64,000 bases of DNA, taken from Arthrobacter rhizophilus (lineage in GTDB: Bacteria; Actinomycetota; Actinomycetes; Actinomycetales; Micrococcaceae). Location of the stretch: the NCBI RefSeq assembly GCF_026241105.1, contig NZ_JAPFFT010000008.1, forward strand, positions 1 to 64,000, given 5' to 3'. The stretch's first letter is position 1. Each line of letters starts with the position of its first letter. Below, one piece after another: positions 16,529 through 26,822 of this stretch. Under the pieces are notes generated by a model. It was not told the origin of the DNA. It saw only the letters and a program-made list of their open reading frames with translations, and made no database searches. The position numbers and the translations under genes are program-made.

Positions 16529-18675
16529 GCGCCGCCGAATTCCAGAAACTGGCTAGATTTTTCCCGGATGAGACCGTGACCCACTCCTACGTCCAGGACA
16601 TCGAACTTCCGGGCAACTCAGGAATTTTCGCCCTGATCACCCTTGACAACGGACTGGACCACTCCAAGCCCACCACTCTTGGACCCAATACCCTTGTGGA
16701 GCTCGGCACGGTGCTTGAAGGACTCAAGGGGCGCGCTGCGCGCGGCGAGATCGTCGGCGTCGGCGTCACGGGGAAGCCGTACTTCCTCGTGGCCGGCGCG
16801 GATCTCTCCGCGGTCAAGCGGCTCGAAGAGCGGGACCACGGACTGTGGATGGCACAGCTGGGCCATGACGTCTACGCGACGCTCGCCGATCTGGGTGTCC
16901 CCAGCTTTGCCTTCATCAATGGGCTCGCCCTCGGTGGTGGCCTCGAAATCGCCCTCCAGTCCACCTATCGCACGGTCTCCACCGGCGCTGGCGCTCTCGG
17001 CTTGCCTGAAGCGTTCCTCGGGCTTGTCCCGGGATGGGGCGGCGTCTACATCCTGCCGCGCCTCATCGGCCCGGAAAACGCCGTCAAGGTCATGATCGAG
17101 AACCCGCTCAGCAACAACCGGACGCTCACCGGACCCCAGGCTTTCCAGCTCGGTATTGCCGATGCGATCTTCGAGCCCGCGGATTTCGTGGAGCAATCCA
17201 TCGCCTGGGCAGCGAAAGTGATTGCCGGCGAGACCGTCCCGGAACGTGGCAATTCCGTGGATCCGGCGGATCCGGCCGTTGCCGAGCGCTGGGCTGGAGC
17301 CGTCGCGGCAGGGCGCGCGTCCGTGGAAGCAAAGACCTCGAACGCTTCGCCGGCACCCGCGAAGGTGCTTGATATCCTCGAGGCCAACCGCACCATGAGC
17401 AAAGCCGAATCCGCAGCCTTGGAATGCGAGACGCTCGCTGACTTGATGCAGACGGACGAGTTCCGTTCCACTGTCTACGCTTTCCTGGACCTAGTGCAGA
17501 AACGGTCCAAGCGGCCTGCGGGCGCACCGGACCGCAAGCTCGCGCGCCCGGTGACCAAGATCGGCGTCGTGGGTGCCGGGCTGATGGCGAGCCAGCTCGC
17601 CCTGCTGTTCGCGCGCCAGCTCAAGGTGCCCGTTGTCCTGACGGACATCGACCAAGAGCGCGTGGACAAAGGTGTCGCCTACGTCCACTCCGAGGTGGAC
17701 AAGCTGCTCGGCAAGAAGCGGATCAGTTCCGACGCCGCCAACCGGACCAAAGCCCTCGTCAGCGGCTCCGTTTCCAAAGAGGCATTCGCCGACGCCGACT
17801 TCGTCATCGAAGCCGTGTTCGAGGAACTCAACGTCAAGAAGCAGGTCTTCGCCGAAGTGGAGGCGATCGTCTCCCCCGAGTGCATCCTCGCGACCAACAC
17901 CTCCTCGCTGTCCGTGACAGCGATGGCTGAAGGCCTGCAGCACCCGGAGCGCTTGGTCGGTTTCCACTTCTTCAACCCGGTTGCGGTGATGCCGCTTCTG
18001 GAGATCGTGCGCGCTCCAAAGACCGACGACGCCGTGCTGGCCACCGCCTTCGAGCTCGCCAAGGGCTTGAAGAAGACAGCCGTGCTGGTCAAGGACGCGG
18101 CCGCTTTCGTCGTCAACCGGATCCTGCTGCGGCTCATGGGCGAAGTCATTGCCGCGTTCGACGAAGGGACGCGAGCGGAAGTCGCCGATTCGGCGCTGCG
18201 CCCCATGGGCCTGCCGATGAGTCCGTTCACCCTCAGCGCGATGGTTGGCCTTCCAGTCGCCCAGCACGTCCAGGAATCGCTGCACGCTGCCTTCGGCGAG
18301 CGTTTTGCGGTATCCCAGAACCTGCGGAAACTGATTGACAACGGTGTCAAGTCCCTCTGGGCACCAGGTCCTGACGGAACACCTGTCATCCCTACAGAGA
18401 CGCTGGCGCTCATGTCCTTCGGCACCGAGCCGTCCACGGCCGAGGAAGTACTGCGCAGAACCCAGGACGCCCTCGCCGAGGAAATCGGATTCATGCTCGC
18501 GGAAGGCGTGGTGGCCGGGCCCGAAGACATCGACCTTTGTGTGATTCTCGGTGCCGGCTGGCCGATGTTCCTCGGCGGGATCACGCCCTATCTGGACCGA
18601 GTGGGCGCTTCCGAACGTGTCAACGGCAAGCGCTTCCTGGCGCCCGGAATTGCTTCGAAGCCGGCCGCCAGCTAG
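16525..18675 (+). CDS. fadB: fatty acid oxidation multifunctional protein (enoyl-CoA hydratase / 3-hydroxyacyl-CoA dehydrogenase)
   Basis: A 716-residue two-part enzyme partnering FadA. The N-terminal crotonase domain (about 30-240) has the oxyanion-hole region FINGLALGGGLEIAL and the catalytic-region segment LPEAFLGLVPGWGG. The dehydrogenase half has a Rossmann motif GVVGAGLMASQLA (about 350), FHFFNPVAVMPLLEIV with the catalytic His and AAAFVVNRILLRLMGE for the C-terminal domain. The GLMAS form in place of the usual GLMGS is a mild variation. The ATG at 16525 (overlapping the fadA stop) fits the family; the frame extends 40 codons upstream inside fadA but this is spurious. Confidence 0.94.
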   Translation: MSAAEFQKLARFFPDETVTHSYVQDIELPGNSGIFALITLDNGLDHSKPTTLGPNTLVELGTVLEGLKGRAARGEIVGVGVTGKPYFLVAGADLSAVKRLEERDHGLWMAQLGHDVYATLADLGVPSFAFINGLALGGGLEIALQSTYRTVSTGAGALGLPEAFLGLVPGWGGVYILPRLIGPENAVKVMIENPLSNNRTLTGPQAFQLGIADAIFEPADFVEQSIAWAAKVIAGETVPERGNSVDPADPAVAERWAGAVAAGRASVEAKTSNASPAPAKVLDILEANRTMSKAESAALECETLADLMQTDEFRSTVYAFLDLVQKRSKRPAGAPDRKLARPVTKIGVVGAGLMASQLALLFARQLKVPVVLTDIDQERVDKGVAYVHSEVDKLLGKKRISSDAANRTKALVSGSVSKEAFADADFVIEAVFEELNVKKQVFAEVEAIVSPECILATNTSSLSVTAMAEGLQHPERLVGFHFFNPVAVMPLLEIVRAPKTDDAVLATAFELAKGLKKTAVLVKDAAAFVVNRILLRLMGEVIAAFDEGTRAEVADSALRPMGLPMSPFTLSAMVGLPVAQHVQESLHAAFGERFAVSQNLRKLIDNGVKSLWAPGPDGTPVIPTETLALMSFGTEPSTAEEVLRRTQDALAEEIGFMLAEGVVAGPEDIDLCVILGAGWPMFLGGITPYLDRVGASERVNGKRFLAPGIASKPAAS

Positions 18676-19773
18676 CTAACCGGCCTCAGGGGCGTTCCTG
18701 GCGGATCGGCTTCCCAGCCGACGGCCGAGGCCGCCCAGTGCGCGCACCAATTCGGCAAAAGCCTCCTCTGGATGGTTCTCCGAGACGATGCGCGCATTGG
18801 GCGACTCACCCCAGAGCCCGCGAAAATCCGCCACGGTGGTTCCGATGAGCCTGGGGGCAGCGGTCTCGACGTGCACGGTGGCGGTGCGGGTGCAAATTCC
18901 GGCAGTCCCGGCGGCGACGGACGCGGCGAAGTAATCGTGGATGTGCGCCACATAGCCCTGGTCGTAGCGGCGATGGAACTCGAAGTAGAAGCGCAGCATG
19001 TCACTGACATGCCGCACAAGTTCGTTGGAAGCGGTGCTGCGCCGCCCTTCCGGCTGATCCGGCAGGACAAGTTCAGGCTCCATGCAGCCTGCCTCCACGG
19101 CCAAGGCGGCCACGTGCTCGGGCATCATCTCGATCCGCTCCGTGGTTTCCAGGGCGCACACCACCGGCAGCCGATCCTCAGGGAGTCCGGAGAAGGCAGC
19201 GAACACTTCGGCCGCGGCGTGAGGATCAACGTGTGTGTTCCACTCCGCCGTGGGAGTCGTATTGCCTTGGTAGTAGTAGCTGCCGCCCATGATCACGACG
19301 CCACGCAGCAGCGCCGGCAGCCGCGGTTCGGCACGCAGGGCAAGTGCGAAGTTGGTCAGCGGTGCTGTCAGCAGCGCAGTCAGCTCTCCCGGCCGTGCCC
19401 GGGCTGCTTCCACCCAGAGTTCGACGGCGTCGCGACCGTGCACCTTCCCGTGCGGTTCCGGCAGCTCGGCGTAGCCGATGCCATGGGGACCGTGCGTTTC
19501 GGGCGTCGTGACCAGCGGGATCCGCAGCGGCGCCCGGGCACCGATGGCAACGGGCACCTCAGGGCGGCCGCACAGCTCGAGCAACGACAGGTTGTTGCGC
19601 GCAACCTGTTCCGCAGCGACGTTGCCTGGGGCGCAGCTTACGGCCACGAGTTCGACATGTGGCTGGCTGCACAGGTAGGCCAGCGCCAGGGCGTCGTCGA
19701 TTCCCGTGTCACAGTCCACCAGCAAGCTCACGGGCTCCCTGAAGCCGGCCACGGGCGTCGGATACTCCCTCAC
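18676..19773 (-). CDS. nucleoside hydrolase (IUNH family)
   Basis: Ribonucleoside hydrolase of 365 residues, splitting the N-glycosidic bond of purine or pyrimidine nucleosides. The calcium-binding aspartate cluster reads DCDTGIDDALAL (about 22-33), with Cys-Asp-Thr in place of the usual TDP; both key Asp pairs are kept. LLTAPLTNFALAL, VIMGGSYYYQGNTTPTAEWN and ETTERI match other family blocks. The GTG start follows GAGGAA after the stop of the aldo/keto reductase, 10 bp upstream; a longer frame inside that gene is unlikely. Together the two likely form one transcript. Convergent with fadB without a spacer. Confidence 0.9.
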   Translation of the reverse strand: MREYPTPVAGFREPVSLLVDCDTGIDDALALAYLCSQPHVELVAVSCAPGNVAAEQVARNNLSLLELCGRPEVPVAIGARAPLRIPLVTTPETHGPHGIGYAELPEPHGKVHGRDAVELWVEAARARPGELTALLTAPLTNFALALRAEPRLPALLRGVVIMGGSYYYQGNTTPTAEWNTHVDPHAAAEVFAAFSGLPEDRLPVVCALETTERIEMMPEHVAALAVEAGCMEPELVLPDQPEGRRSTASNELVRHVSDMLRFYFEFHRRYDQGYVAHIHDYFAASVAAGTAGICTRTATVHVETAAPRLIGTTVADFRGLWGESPNARIVSENHPEEAFAELVRALGGLGRRLGSRSARNAPEAG

Positions 19774-19783
19774 GGCGAATTCC

Positions 19784-20761
19784 TCAGAAAAGGGCAATCT
19801 TGGGCGAACGAGGGAAGATGTCATCCAATTCGGCGCGCTCTTCCGGCGTCGGCACCCAGCGCACTGCTTTCGCATTTTCTGCGATTTGCTCGGGGCGTGT
19901 AGCTCCTGCAATGACGCTGCTGACGGCAGGCTGGGCGGCCAGCCAGGAGAACGCCAGCTGCAGTTCGCTCAGGTCCCTTTCCTTGGCGAATTGGCTGAAG
20001 CGGCCCAACTGGACCCAATCGGCGTCGTTGACCAAGTTGGTCCTCGTGTGGCTGAGGCGCGAACCCTCCGGGGCACTTCCTGGCGCATACTTGCCCGTGA
20101 GGAGGCCATTTGCCAGGGGAAAATACGGCAGGACACCGAGCCCAAAGGCCTGGGCGGCCGGCAGCACTTCGAGTTCCGCGCGGCGGTCCAGGAGGTTGTA
20201 GTGGTTTTGCGTTGATATGAACCGGGCACCGCCCTGGATCCGGGCGACGTATTCGGCCTCGGCGATTTGCCAGCCGGCACGGTTGGAGTGGCCGATGTAC
20301 CGGACCTTGCCGCTCGTCACGAGGTCATCGAGGGCCGCGAGGGTCTCCTCCACAGGGGTGAGCGGATCCGGGGTGTGGTACTGGTACAGGTCAATCCAGT
20401 CGGTGCCAAGGCGGCGCAGTGACGCCTCTGCGGCCTGGATGATGTAGCGTCGCGATCCCCGGGCACCGAAGTCGTTGCCGTTGGCGCCGCGCATGTCCAT
20501 GCCGAACTTCGTGGCCACGATGGCGTCGTCCCGGCGGCCCTTCAGTGCGACGCCGAGCATGGTCTCGCTGAGGCCAGGCTCGCGGCCGTAGGTGTCGGCA
20601 ACGTCGAAAAGGGTGACGCCGGCATCCAAAGCGGCATGCACCACCGCATTGGTGCCCTCTTGCGATTCCGTGGCCGTATTGGCCCGGCCGAGGTTGTTGC
20701 ACCCCAAACCGACTACTGAGACGGTCAATCCGGAATTTCCAAGGCGGCGATATTCAGTCAT
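19784..20761 (-). CDS. aldo/keto reductase
   Basis: NADP-dependent oxidoreductase of 325 residues with a TIM-barrel pattern. The catalytic tetrad is visible: Asp and Tyr in FDVADTYGREPGLSE (Asp52 and Tyr57 region), Lys in ATKFGMD and His in YQYHTPDPLTP. GHSNRAGWQI and YFPLANGLLTGKY complete the family pattern, close to the voltage-gated K+ channel beta-subunit-like branch. TAGGGT (20773-20768) lies exactly 6 bases before the ATG with no ribosome site, another leaderless candidate. First gene of a pair with the nucleoside hydrolase. Confidence 0.92.
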   Translation of the reverse strand: MTEYRRLGNSGLTVSVVGLGCNNLGRANTATESQEGTNAVVHAALDAGVTLFDVADTYGREPGLSETMLGVALKGRRDDAIVATKFGMDMRGANGNDFGARGSRRYIIQAAEASLRRLGTDWIDLYQYHTPDPLTPVEETLAALDDLVTSGKVRYIGHSNRAGWQIAEAEYVARIQGGARFISTQNHYNLLDRRAELEVLPAAQAFGLGVLPYFPLANGLLTGKYAPGSAPEGSRLSHTRTNLVNDADWVQLGRFSQFAKERDLSELQLAFSWLAAQPAVSSVIAGATRPEQIAENAKAVRWVPTPEERAELDDIFPRSPKIALF

Positions 20762-20812
20762 GATTTCACCCTACAATGCCCGCGGAGGACAGCTGGCCAC
20801 TAGTTTGGCCAC

Positions 20813-21028
20813 TCAAGATCCGAACGCGATGCCTGCCTCTTCCATCGCGTCGTGCAACTGGGCCATGACCTTCGGACCCATGCCGTGCAAAGCTGCCACC
20901 CGCAGCTCACCGAACTCGGCGAGCTGCTCCAAGGTTTCCAGCCCTTCGTGGGCAAGTGCCCTGCGCGCCGGAGCGGACAAGCCCTTCGGCAGCGGAGTGT
21001 GCCCGGGCCAGTTGCTCTTGGGCGCCAT
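20813..21028 (-). CDS. small helix-hairpin-helix protein
   Basis: A 71-residue protein almost entirely made of one HhH/RNA polymerase alpha-CTD-like unit: LSAPARRALAHEGLETLEQL followed by LHGMGPKVMAQLHDAMEEAG. GMGPK is the hairpin glycine motif that contacts the DNA backbone. The ATG at 21028 follows GGAAGGG; a TTG five codons earlier is less likely. Probably a DNA-binding accessory protein; partner unknown. Confidence 0.75.
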   Translation of the reverse strand: MAPKSNWPGHTPLPKGLSAPARRALAHEGLETLEQLAEFGELRVAALHGMGPKVMAQLHDAMEEAGIAFGS

Positions 21029-21058
21029 GGTTGTCCCTTCCAAGCGGTGGTGTGGTCT

Positions 21059-21619
21059 TTAGAGCGTAAAGCCCGCGCCGGTTTTCGGCGAGTGTTTTAC
21101 TTTGAAGGAGGTAGGTTCGGCATGGGGTGCCGCCGCGATGCTCAGCTTGGTGAAGTCGAGGTCTTCTCCGCGGATACACACCTTGATCGCGTTGACGGCC
21201 TTGTTGACATCCGGGCACAAGCAATAGATGTTGAGCTTCGAATCGCCGATTTCGGAACGCTCCACGGTCCCGAGGCCCCGCCAGGCAAGTTCGCTGGTCA
21301 GGGCAGCCTTGGCCTTTCGTTCAAGGTAGCGGTCGCGCTCGGTGCCGTCCTTCGTCTTCAGCGCGATCTGGGCGACCACCCAGAACTGCTCAGCCTCCGG
21401 GATCTCCACGTAGCCATCCTCTTCGCATTGCGCAGCAAAGGCCGTCATGAGTCCTTCGACGGCGGCCTCGTCCTCGACGTCGGATTCGTCACTGCTGCTC
21501 TGGTGCCCGACGACTCCGTGGTTGATCACGAACTGCTTGAATTCGTCGTCGTACCAGGCCTCCCGGAAATGCAGGACTGCTTCGTCGTCGCGCTTGTAGG
21601 TGCGAATAATGCCGCTCAT
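21059..21619 (-). CDS. conserved hypothetical protein, acidic
   Basis: A 186-residue soluble protein I do not recognise. It opens MSGIIRTYKRDDEAVLHFRE, has an acidic serine stretch (SSSDESDVEDE, about 48-58) and a C-terminal part (AVNAIKVCIRGEDLDFTKLS) that looks like an alpha/beta fold. No signal peptide or membrane segment. The ATG at 21619 is preceded by AAAAGGA. A 121-bp gap separates it from the dxs stop, so it may lie downstream of other genes or have its own promoter. Confidence 0.65.
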   Translation of the reverse strand: MSGIIRTYKRDDEAVLHFREAWYDDEFKQFVINHGVVGHQSSSDESDVEDEAAVEGLMTAFAAQCEEDGYVEIPEAEQFWVVAQIALKTKDGTERDRYLERKAKAALTSELAWRGLGTVERSEIGDSKLNIYCLCPDVNKAVNAIKVCIRGEDLDFTKLSIAAAPHAEPTSFKVKHSPKTGAGFTL

Positions 21620-21740
21620 GCCCGTCCTTTTCTGAACCATTCGACGCAGGTACTGCTGGGTCCTGTGCCGTCGAAAGGTGCCTGCTTATTTGAATACTGC
21701 CTGTGAAGCACACCGCATTCTCGCCGCGACGCGTCCCCGG

Positions 21741-23714
21741 TCAAAGCTTGGGGAGGCTGCCCGTGGTGGGGTGTTCCTGTCCCGGAAGGGGACGCGCGAA
21801 AGGTACCTTTGTCCCCAGAACCTGCGCGACGACGTCGTGCGTTATCTGTTGGGCCGTAAGCCCGACGCGCTCAAGCACTTGGCTTCTGGTTCCATGATCG
21901 AGGAATTCGACCGGAAGGCCCACCTCGTTGAGGGCGGTATCCACGCCGGCCGCTCGCATCTCCTGGCGAATCCGGGATCCGACGCCACCCGCACGCACGC
22001 CGTCTTCGATGCAGATCACCAATCGGTGCCGGGCGGCGAGGGCAATGATGGACTTGCGAACCGGCAGGACCCAGCGCGGATCCACCACTGTGGAACTGAT
22101 GCCTTGGGAACCGAGCCTTGACGCGACGTCGAGGGCGAGCTCCGACATGGCGCCAACGCTGACAATCAGGACGTCGTTCTCGGTGGAGCCTTCGGGGCGG
22201 CGCGCCAGCACATCGACGCCGTCGGAAAGCCGTTCGATCGCTTCGATCTCACTTCCAACGCTGCCCTTGGAGAAGCGCACCACGCTGGGCGCGTCGGCGA
22301 TAGCGACGGCCTCGCGGAGCTCTTCGCGCAGGCGGCTGGCATCGCGCGGAGCCGCGAGATGAAGCCCCGGAACAATCTGGACCATGGCCATGTCCCACAT
22401 GCCGTGGTGGCTGGCGCCGTCCGGGCCGGTCACGCCGGCGCGGTCCAGGACAACCGTGACTCCGGCCTTGTGAAGGGCAACGTCCATGAGGAGTTGATCG
22501 AAAGCGCGGTTAAGGAAGGTGGCGTACACGGCAACTACCGGGTGCAGTCCCCCGAAGGCCATGCCTGCGGCCGAGGTGAGGGCGTGCTGTTCGGCAATGC
22601 CGACGTCGATCACCCTCTCCGGGTGCCGTTCGGCGAACTTATGCAATCCGACGGGGATCAGCATGGCCCCGGTGATGCCCACAATGTCCTTGCGTTCGTC
22701 GGCAATATCCGCGATTTCCTCGGCGAACACCGACGTCCAGGAGCGGGCCCCACCGGCCTCAGTGGGTTCGCCGGTCTCGGGGTCGATGATTCCGACGGCG
22801 TGGAACTGGTCTGCCTCATTGGCAAGGGCGGGCGCGTAGCCGTGGCCCTTTTCAGTCATAGCATGGACGATCACCGGTCCGCCATAGTTGCGGGCCGTGG
22901 TGAGTGCGTGTTCGAGGGCACGCATGTTGTGGCCGTCGACAGGGCCTATGTACTTCATGCCGAGGTCTTCAAACATGCCTTGCGGGGCCCACCAATCCTT
23001 GATGCCCTTCTTCATGGCATGCAGGCTCTTGTAGGTGAACTGGCCGATCGGACCACCGTTCTGCAGCTTCTTCTTCCACCAATCCAACACAACCTCGTAC
23101 GTGGGGGCAGCGCGGAAGGAGTCAATCGTGGGACGCAATGAAGCGAGGTAGTCCGCCAGGCCGCCGACTGTGGGGGCATAGGAGCGGCCGTTGTCGTTGA
23201 CGACGATGACCACGCGGCGGCGTTTGTCCGCGGCAATGTTGTTGATCGCTTCCCAGGCCATGCCGCCGGTCAGGGCGCCGTCACCCACGACGGCGACGAC
23301 GCATCGATCGCCTTCCCCTGTCAATTGCCGGGCGCGGGAAATCCCGTCGGCCCAGGACAGGGATGATGAAGCGTGGGAACTCTCTACAATGTCGTGCTCG
23401 GACTCGGCACGATCGGGGTATCCGGACATGCCGCCTTGCTGCCGGAGGGTGCTGAAGTCCTGCCGTCCCGTCAGCAATTTGTGGACGTAGGACTGGTGGC
23501 CGGTGTCGAAGACGATGCTGTCGCGCGGTGAATCGAAGACCTTGTGGATGGCCATGGTGAGTTCCACCACGCCAAGGTTCGGTCCAAGGTGTCCACCCGT
23601 TTGAGCGACGTTGGTGATGAGGAAAGTCCTGATCTCGCCGGCAAGCTGCTCCAACTGCTGGCTGGTGAGCTTGCCCAGGTCCTGCGGGTTCCGGATTGTC
23701 TCCAAAAGTCCCAA
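21741..23714 (-). CDS. dxs: 1-deoxy-D-xylulose-5-phosphate synthase
   Basis: First enzyme of the MEP isoprenoid pathway; condenses pyruvate and glyceraldehyde 3-phosphate using thiamine diphosphate. The 657-residue protein shows [13 protein letters not shown], the ThDP motif [16 protein letters not shown] (around 154-169), the central [13 protein letters not shown] loop and the transketolase-pyrimidine block [16 protein letters not shown]. It starts [13 protein letters not shown] from a TTG codon, with AAGGAGG five bases before it. M. tuberculosis has dxs1 in the same neighbourhood. The terminator at 23787-23825 lies upstream, ahead of acnA. Confidence 0.95.
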   Translation of the reverse strand: MGLLETIRNPQDLGKLTSQQLEQLAGEIRTFLITNVAQTGGHLGPNLGVVELTMAIHKVFDSPRDSIVFDTGHQSYVHKLLTGRQDFSTLRQQGGMSGYPDRAESEHDIVESSHASSSLSWADGISRARQLTGEGDRCVVAVVGDGALTGGMAWEAINNIAADKRRRVVIVVNDNGRSYAPTVGGLADYLASLRPTIDSFRAAPTYEVVLDWWKKKLQNGGPIGQFTYKSLHAMKKGIKDWWAPQGMFEDLGMKYIGPVDGHNMRALEHALTTARNYGGPVIVHAMTEKGHGYAPALANEADQFHAVGIIDPETGEPTEAGGARSWTSVFAEEIADIADERKDIVGITGAMLIPVGLHKFAERHPERVIDVGIAEQHALTSAAGMAFGGLHPVVAVYATFLNRAFDQLLMDVALHKAGVTVVLDRAGVTGPDGASHHGMWDMAMVQIVPGLHLAAPRDASRLREELREAVAIADAPSVVRFSKGSVGSEIEAIERLSDGVDVLARRPEGSTENDVLIVSVGAMSELALDVASRLGSQGISSTVVDPRWVLPVRKSIIALAARHRLVICIEDGVRAGGVGSRIRQEMRAAGVDTALNEVGLPVEFLDHGTRSQVLERVGLTAQQITHDVVAQVLGTKVPFARPLPGQEHPTTGSLPKL

Positions 23715-23786
23715 CGGCCCCTCCTTAGGGTGATTGACGTGCTATACAACTCTAACGCCTTGGCCACCACGAAGCCGCCGGAAAGG

Positions 23787-23825
23787 CTGCAGCCCCGGTT
23801 GGTCAATGACCATCCGGGGCTGTAG
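23787..23825 (-). terminator. terminator of acnA
   Basis: CTGCAGCCCCGG pairs with CCGGGGCTGTAG (one G-T pair) around a 15-base loop. In the acnA direction it is followed by CCTTTCC, not a clean T run. A short GCCAAAAGGC hairpin lies just before it. Confidence 0.6.
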
Positions 23826-23866
23826 CTGTTGCCTTTTGGCTCAGGCGGAGTCTGCGCTACTTACCG

Positions 23867-26680
23867 CTAGTGTGCGGAGATCTGGCGCAGGACGTACTGC
23901 AGGATTCCGCCGTTGCGATAGTAGTCGGCTTCGCCCGGGGTATCGATGCGCAGCACGGCATCGAAGGACTTGGTGCTGCCGTCCTCGGCCGTTGCCGTGA
24001 CCTTGAGTGTCCTTGGCGTCGTGCCGTTGTTCAGCTCGGTGACACCCTCGACGGAGAACGTTTCCGTGCCGACCAGGCCAAGGGACGCGGCGGATTCGCC
24101 GGCCGGGTACTGCAGCGGGAGGACGCCCATGCCGATGAGGTTGGAGCGGTGGATACGCTCGTAGCTTTCGGCGATGACAGCCTTCACGCCCAGCAGCGCG
24201 GTGCCCTTGGCAGCCCAGTCACGGGACGAACCGGAGCCGTACTCCTTGCCAGCCAGGACAACCAGCGGCGTGCCGGCGGCCTGGTAGTTCTGGGCAGCGT
24301 CGTAGACGTAGGCCTGGGGACCGTCTGCCTGGGTGAAGTCCCGGGTGAAGCCACCCTCGACGCCGTCAAGCAGCTGGTTCTTGATGCGGATGTTCGCGAA
24401 CGTACCGCGGATCATGACCTCATGGTTGCCACGGCGTGAGCCGTAGGAGTTGAAGTCCTTGCGCTCCACACCGTTGGCCAGAAGGTACTGGCCGGCAGGG
24501 GTATCCGACTTGAAGGACCCGGCCGGCGAGATGTGGTCCGTGGTGACCGAGTCGCCGAGCTTCAGCAGGACGCGGGCGCCGGCGATATCCGTTACCGGAT
24601 CCGGCTGTGCCTTCATGCCTTCGAAGTACGGGGGCTTCCGGACATACGTGGACTTGGCGTCCCAGGCGAAGGTGTCGCCTGCCGGGGTGTCGAGCGCCTT
24701 CCAGCGGTCGTCGCCGTCGAAGACGCCCTCGTAGCCGCGGGCGAACATTTCCTTGTCGATCGAGGAATCGATGACCTTCTGGACCTCGACGGGGTTCGGC
24801 CAGATGTCCTTCAAGAAGACATCGTTGCCGTCCTGGTCCTGGCCCAGGGCGTCAGCCTCGAAGTCGAAGTCCATGGTTCCGGCCAGGGCGTAGGCGATGA
24901 CCAGCGGCGGCGAGGCCAGGTAGTTCATCTTGACGTCCGGGTTGATGCGGCCTTCAAAGTTGCGGTTGCCGGAGAGGACGGCGGTGACGGAAAGGTCGTT
25001 GGCCTGGATGGCCTCGGAGATTTCGGCGTCTAGCGGTCCGGAGTTGCCGATGCAGGTTGCGCAGCCGTACCCGACGATGTAGAAGCCGAGCTTCTCCAGG
25101 TAGGGAGTCAGACCCGACTTTTCGTAGTAGTCGGTGACAACCTTGGAGCCGGGAGCGACCGAAGTCTTGACCCACGGCTTGGAGGCGAGTCCCTTGTCCA
25201 CGGCGTTGCGGGCCAGCAGCGCGGCAGCCAGCATCACGGAGGGGTTGGACGTGTTGGTGCAGGACGTGATCGAGGCGATCGAAACGGCACCGTGGTCCAG
25301 TTCGAATTCGCGGCCGTCAGCTGTTGTGACGCCCACCTTGTTCGACGGACGACCGTTGGACTTCGGGCCGTGTGCGTGCGGCGCTACGTCGGCCAGGTGC
25401 GTCGCGGAGGCGGTGAACGACGGCGAGTCCGAGGCCGGGAAGCTCTCGTCAATCGCTTCGTCCAGGCTTCCGTCGGCCAGGTCTTCCTTCACGTAGTTGC
25501 GCAGGTCCTCGCGGAACTGGGCCTTGGACTCCGTGAGGATGATGCGGTCCTGGGGACGCTTCGGGCCCGAGATGGAGGGAACAACCGTGGACAGGTCGAG
25601 CTCGAGGTACTCGGAGAACTTGATCTCGTGCGAGGGATCATGCCAGAGGCCCTGTTCCTTCGCGTAGGCCTCGACCAGGGCAACGTTCTGATCGGAGCGG
25701 CCCGTGAGGCGCAAGTACTCGAGCGTGACGTCGTCGATCGGGAACATTGCTGCCGTGGAGCCGAACTCCGGGCTCATGTTACCGATGGTGGCGCGGTTGG
25801 CCAGCGGCACAGCCGCAACGCCTTCGCCGTAGAACTCCACGAACTTGCCGACCACGCCGTGGTTGCGCAGCTGCTCGGTGATGGTCAGGACGACGTCCGT
25901 GGCGGTGGCACCGGCAGGGATGGAGCCGGTGAGCTTGAAGCCCACAACGCGCGGGATCAGCATGGAGACGGGCTGGCCGAGCATGGCAGCCTCGGCTTCA
26001 ATGCCGCCCACGCCCCAGCCCAGCACGCCCAGGCCGTTGACCATGGTGGTGTGTGAGTCGGTGCCGACGCAGGTGTCCGGGTACGCACGGAGGACGCCGT
26101 CAATTTCGCGGGTCATGACGGTGCGTGCCAGGTATTCGATGTTGACCTGGTGGACGATGCCGGTTCCCGGGGGAACAACCTTGAAGTCGTCGAACGCAGT
26201 CTGGCCCCAGCGCAGGAACTGGTAACGCTCGCCGTTGCGCTGGTATTCGATCTCCATATTGCGCTCAAGGGCGCCGGAGTTGCCGAAGACGTCGATCTGG
26301 ACGGAGTGGTCGATGACCATCTCGGCCGGTGCCAGCGGATTGACGCGCTTGGGGTCGCCGCCGAGCTCCTTGACGGCTTCGCGCATGGTGGCCAAGTCGA
26401 CGACACAGGGAACGCCGGTGAAGTCCTGCATGATGACTCGAGCCGGGGTGAACTGGATCTCGGTGTCAGGCTGGGCATTCGGGTCCCAACCGGCCAGGGC
26501 GCGGACGTGGTCGGCCGTGATATTGGCGCCGTCTTCCGTCCGCAGGAGGTTTTCAAGCAATACTTTAAGGCTGAACGGAAGGCTGTCAGCGCCTTCAACG
26601 GAGTTCAACCGGAAAATTTCATAATCGGTGCCGGCTACATTCAGTACGCCTTTGGAACCGAAGCTGTCCACAGTGCTCAT
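23867..26680 (-). CDS. acnA: aconitate hydratase
   Basis: TCA-cycle isomerase of citrate to isocitrate, 937 residues, a [4Fe-4S] enzyme of the AcnA/IRP1 class. The cluster cysteines are in [14 protein letters not shown] and [34 protein letters not shown] and the late [20 protein letters not shown] are active-site regions. The insert [20 protein letters not shown] is usual for actinobacterial enzymes. AGAGGAG precedes the ATG. A palindromic DtxR/IdeR-like box lies 58 bp upstream, so iron-dependent control is likely; it is flanked by a terminator on the 3' side. Confidence 0.95.
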   Translation of the reverse strand: MSTVDSFGSKGVLNVAGTDYEIFRLNSVEGADSLPFSLKVLLENLLRTEDGANITADHVRALAGWDPNAQPDTEIQFTPARVIMQDFTGVPCVVDLATMREAVKELGGDPKRVNPLAPAEMVIDHSVQIDVFGNSGALERNMEIEYQRNGERYQFLRWGQTAFDDFKVVPPGTGIVHQVNIEYLARTVMTREIDGVLRAYPDTCVGTDSHTTMVNGLGVLGWGVGGIEAEAAMLGQPVSMLIPRVVGFKLTGSIPAGATATDVVLTITEQLRNHGVVGKFVEFYGEGVAAVPLANRATIGNMSPEFGSTAAMFPIDDVTLEYLRLTGRSDQNVALVEAYAKEQGLWHDPSHEIKFSEYLELDLSTVVPSISGPKRPQDRIILTESKAQFREDLRNYVKEDLADGSLDEAIDESFPASDSPSFTASATHLADVAPHAHGPKSNGRPSNKVGVTTADGREFELDHGAVSIASITSCTNTSNPSVMLAAALLARNAVDKGLASKPWVKTSVAPGSKVVTDYYEKSGLTPYLEKLGFYIVGYGCATCIGNSGPLDAEISEAIQANDLSVTAVLSGNRNFEGRINPDVKMNYLASPPLVIAYALAGTMDFDFEADALGQDQDGNDVFLKDIWPNPVEVQKVIDSSIDKEMFARGYEGVFDGDDRWKALDTPAGDTFAWDAKSTYVRKPPYFEGMKAQPDPVTDIAGARVLLKLGDSVTTDHISPAGSFKSDTPAGQYLLANGVERKDFNSYGSRRGNHEVMIRGTFANIRIKNQLLDGVEGGFTRDFTQADGPQAYVYDAAQNYQAAGTPLVVLAGKEYGSGSSRDWAAKGTALLGVKAVIAESYERIHRSNLIGMGVLPLQYPAGESAASLGLVGTETFSVEGVTELNNGTTPRTLKVTATAEDGSTKSFDAVLRIDTPGEADYYRNGGILQYVLRQISAH

Positions 26681-26737
26681 GGCAGGACTCCTCTCGCAAC
26701 AGCTTTCATCTTTGTCGCGCGGTTGACCACTAGCTAG

Positions 26738-26756
26738 TTAGGCAAGCCTAATCTGA
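26738..26756. promoter_or_regulatory. DtxR/IdeR-like iron box upstream of acnA
   Basis: TTAGGCAAGCCTAATCTGA matches about 16 of 19 positions of the DtxR/IdeR consensus TWAGGTWAGSCTWACCTWA, including the palindromic core TTAGGC-AA-GCCTAA. It is 58 bp upstream of the acnA ATG and is the only such site noticed in this gap. The match was made by eye. Confidence 0.6.
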
Positions 26757-26822
26757 GCGACTGCCGTTGGTCGGTGGAGAAGTGAAGCGCGACTTGGAAC
26801 TTCTCCACCATCGTAGTGGCGG

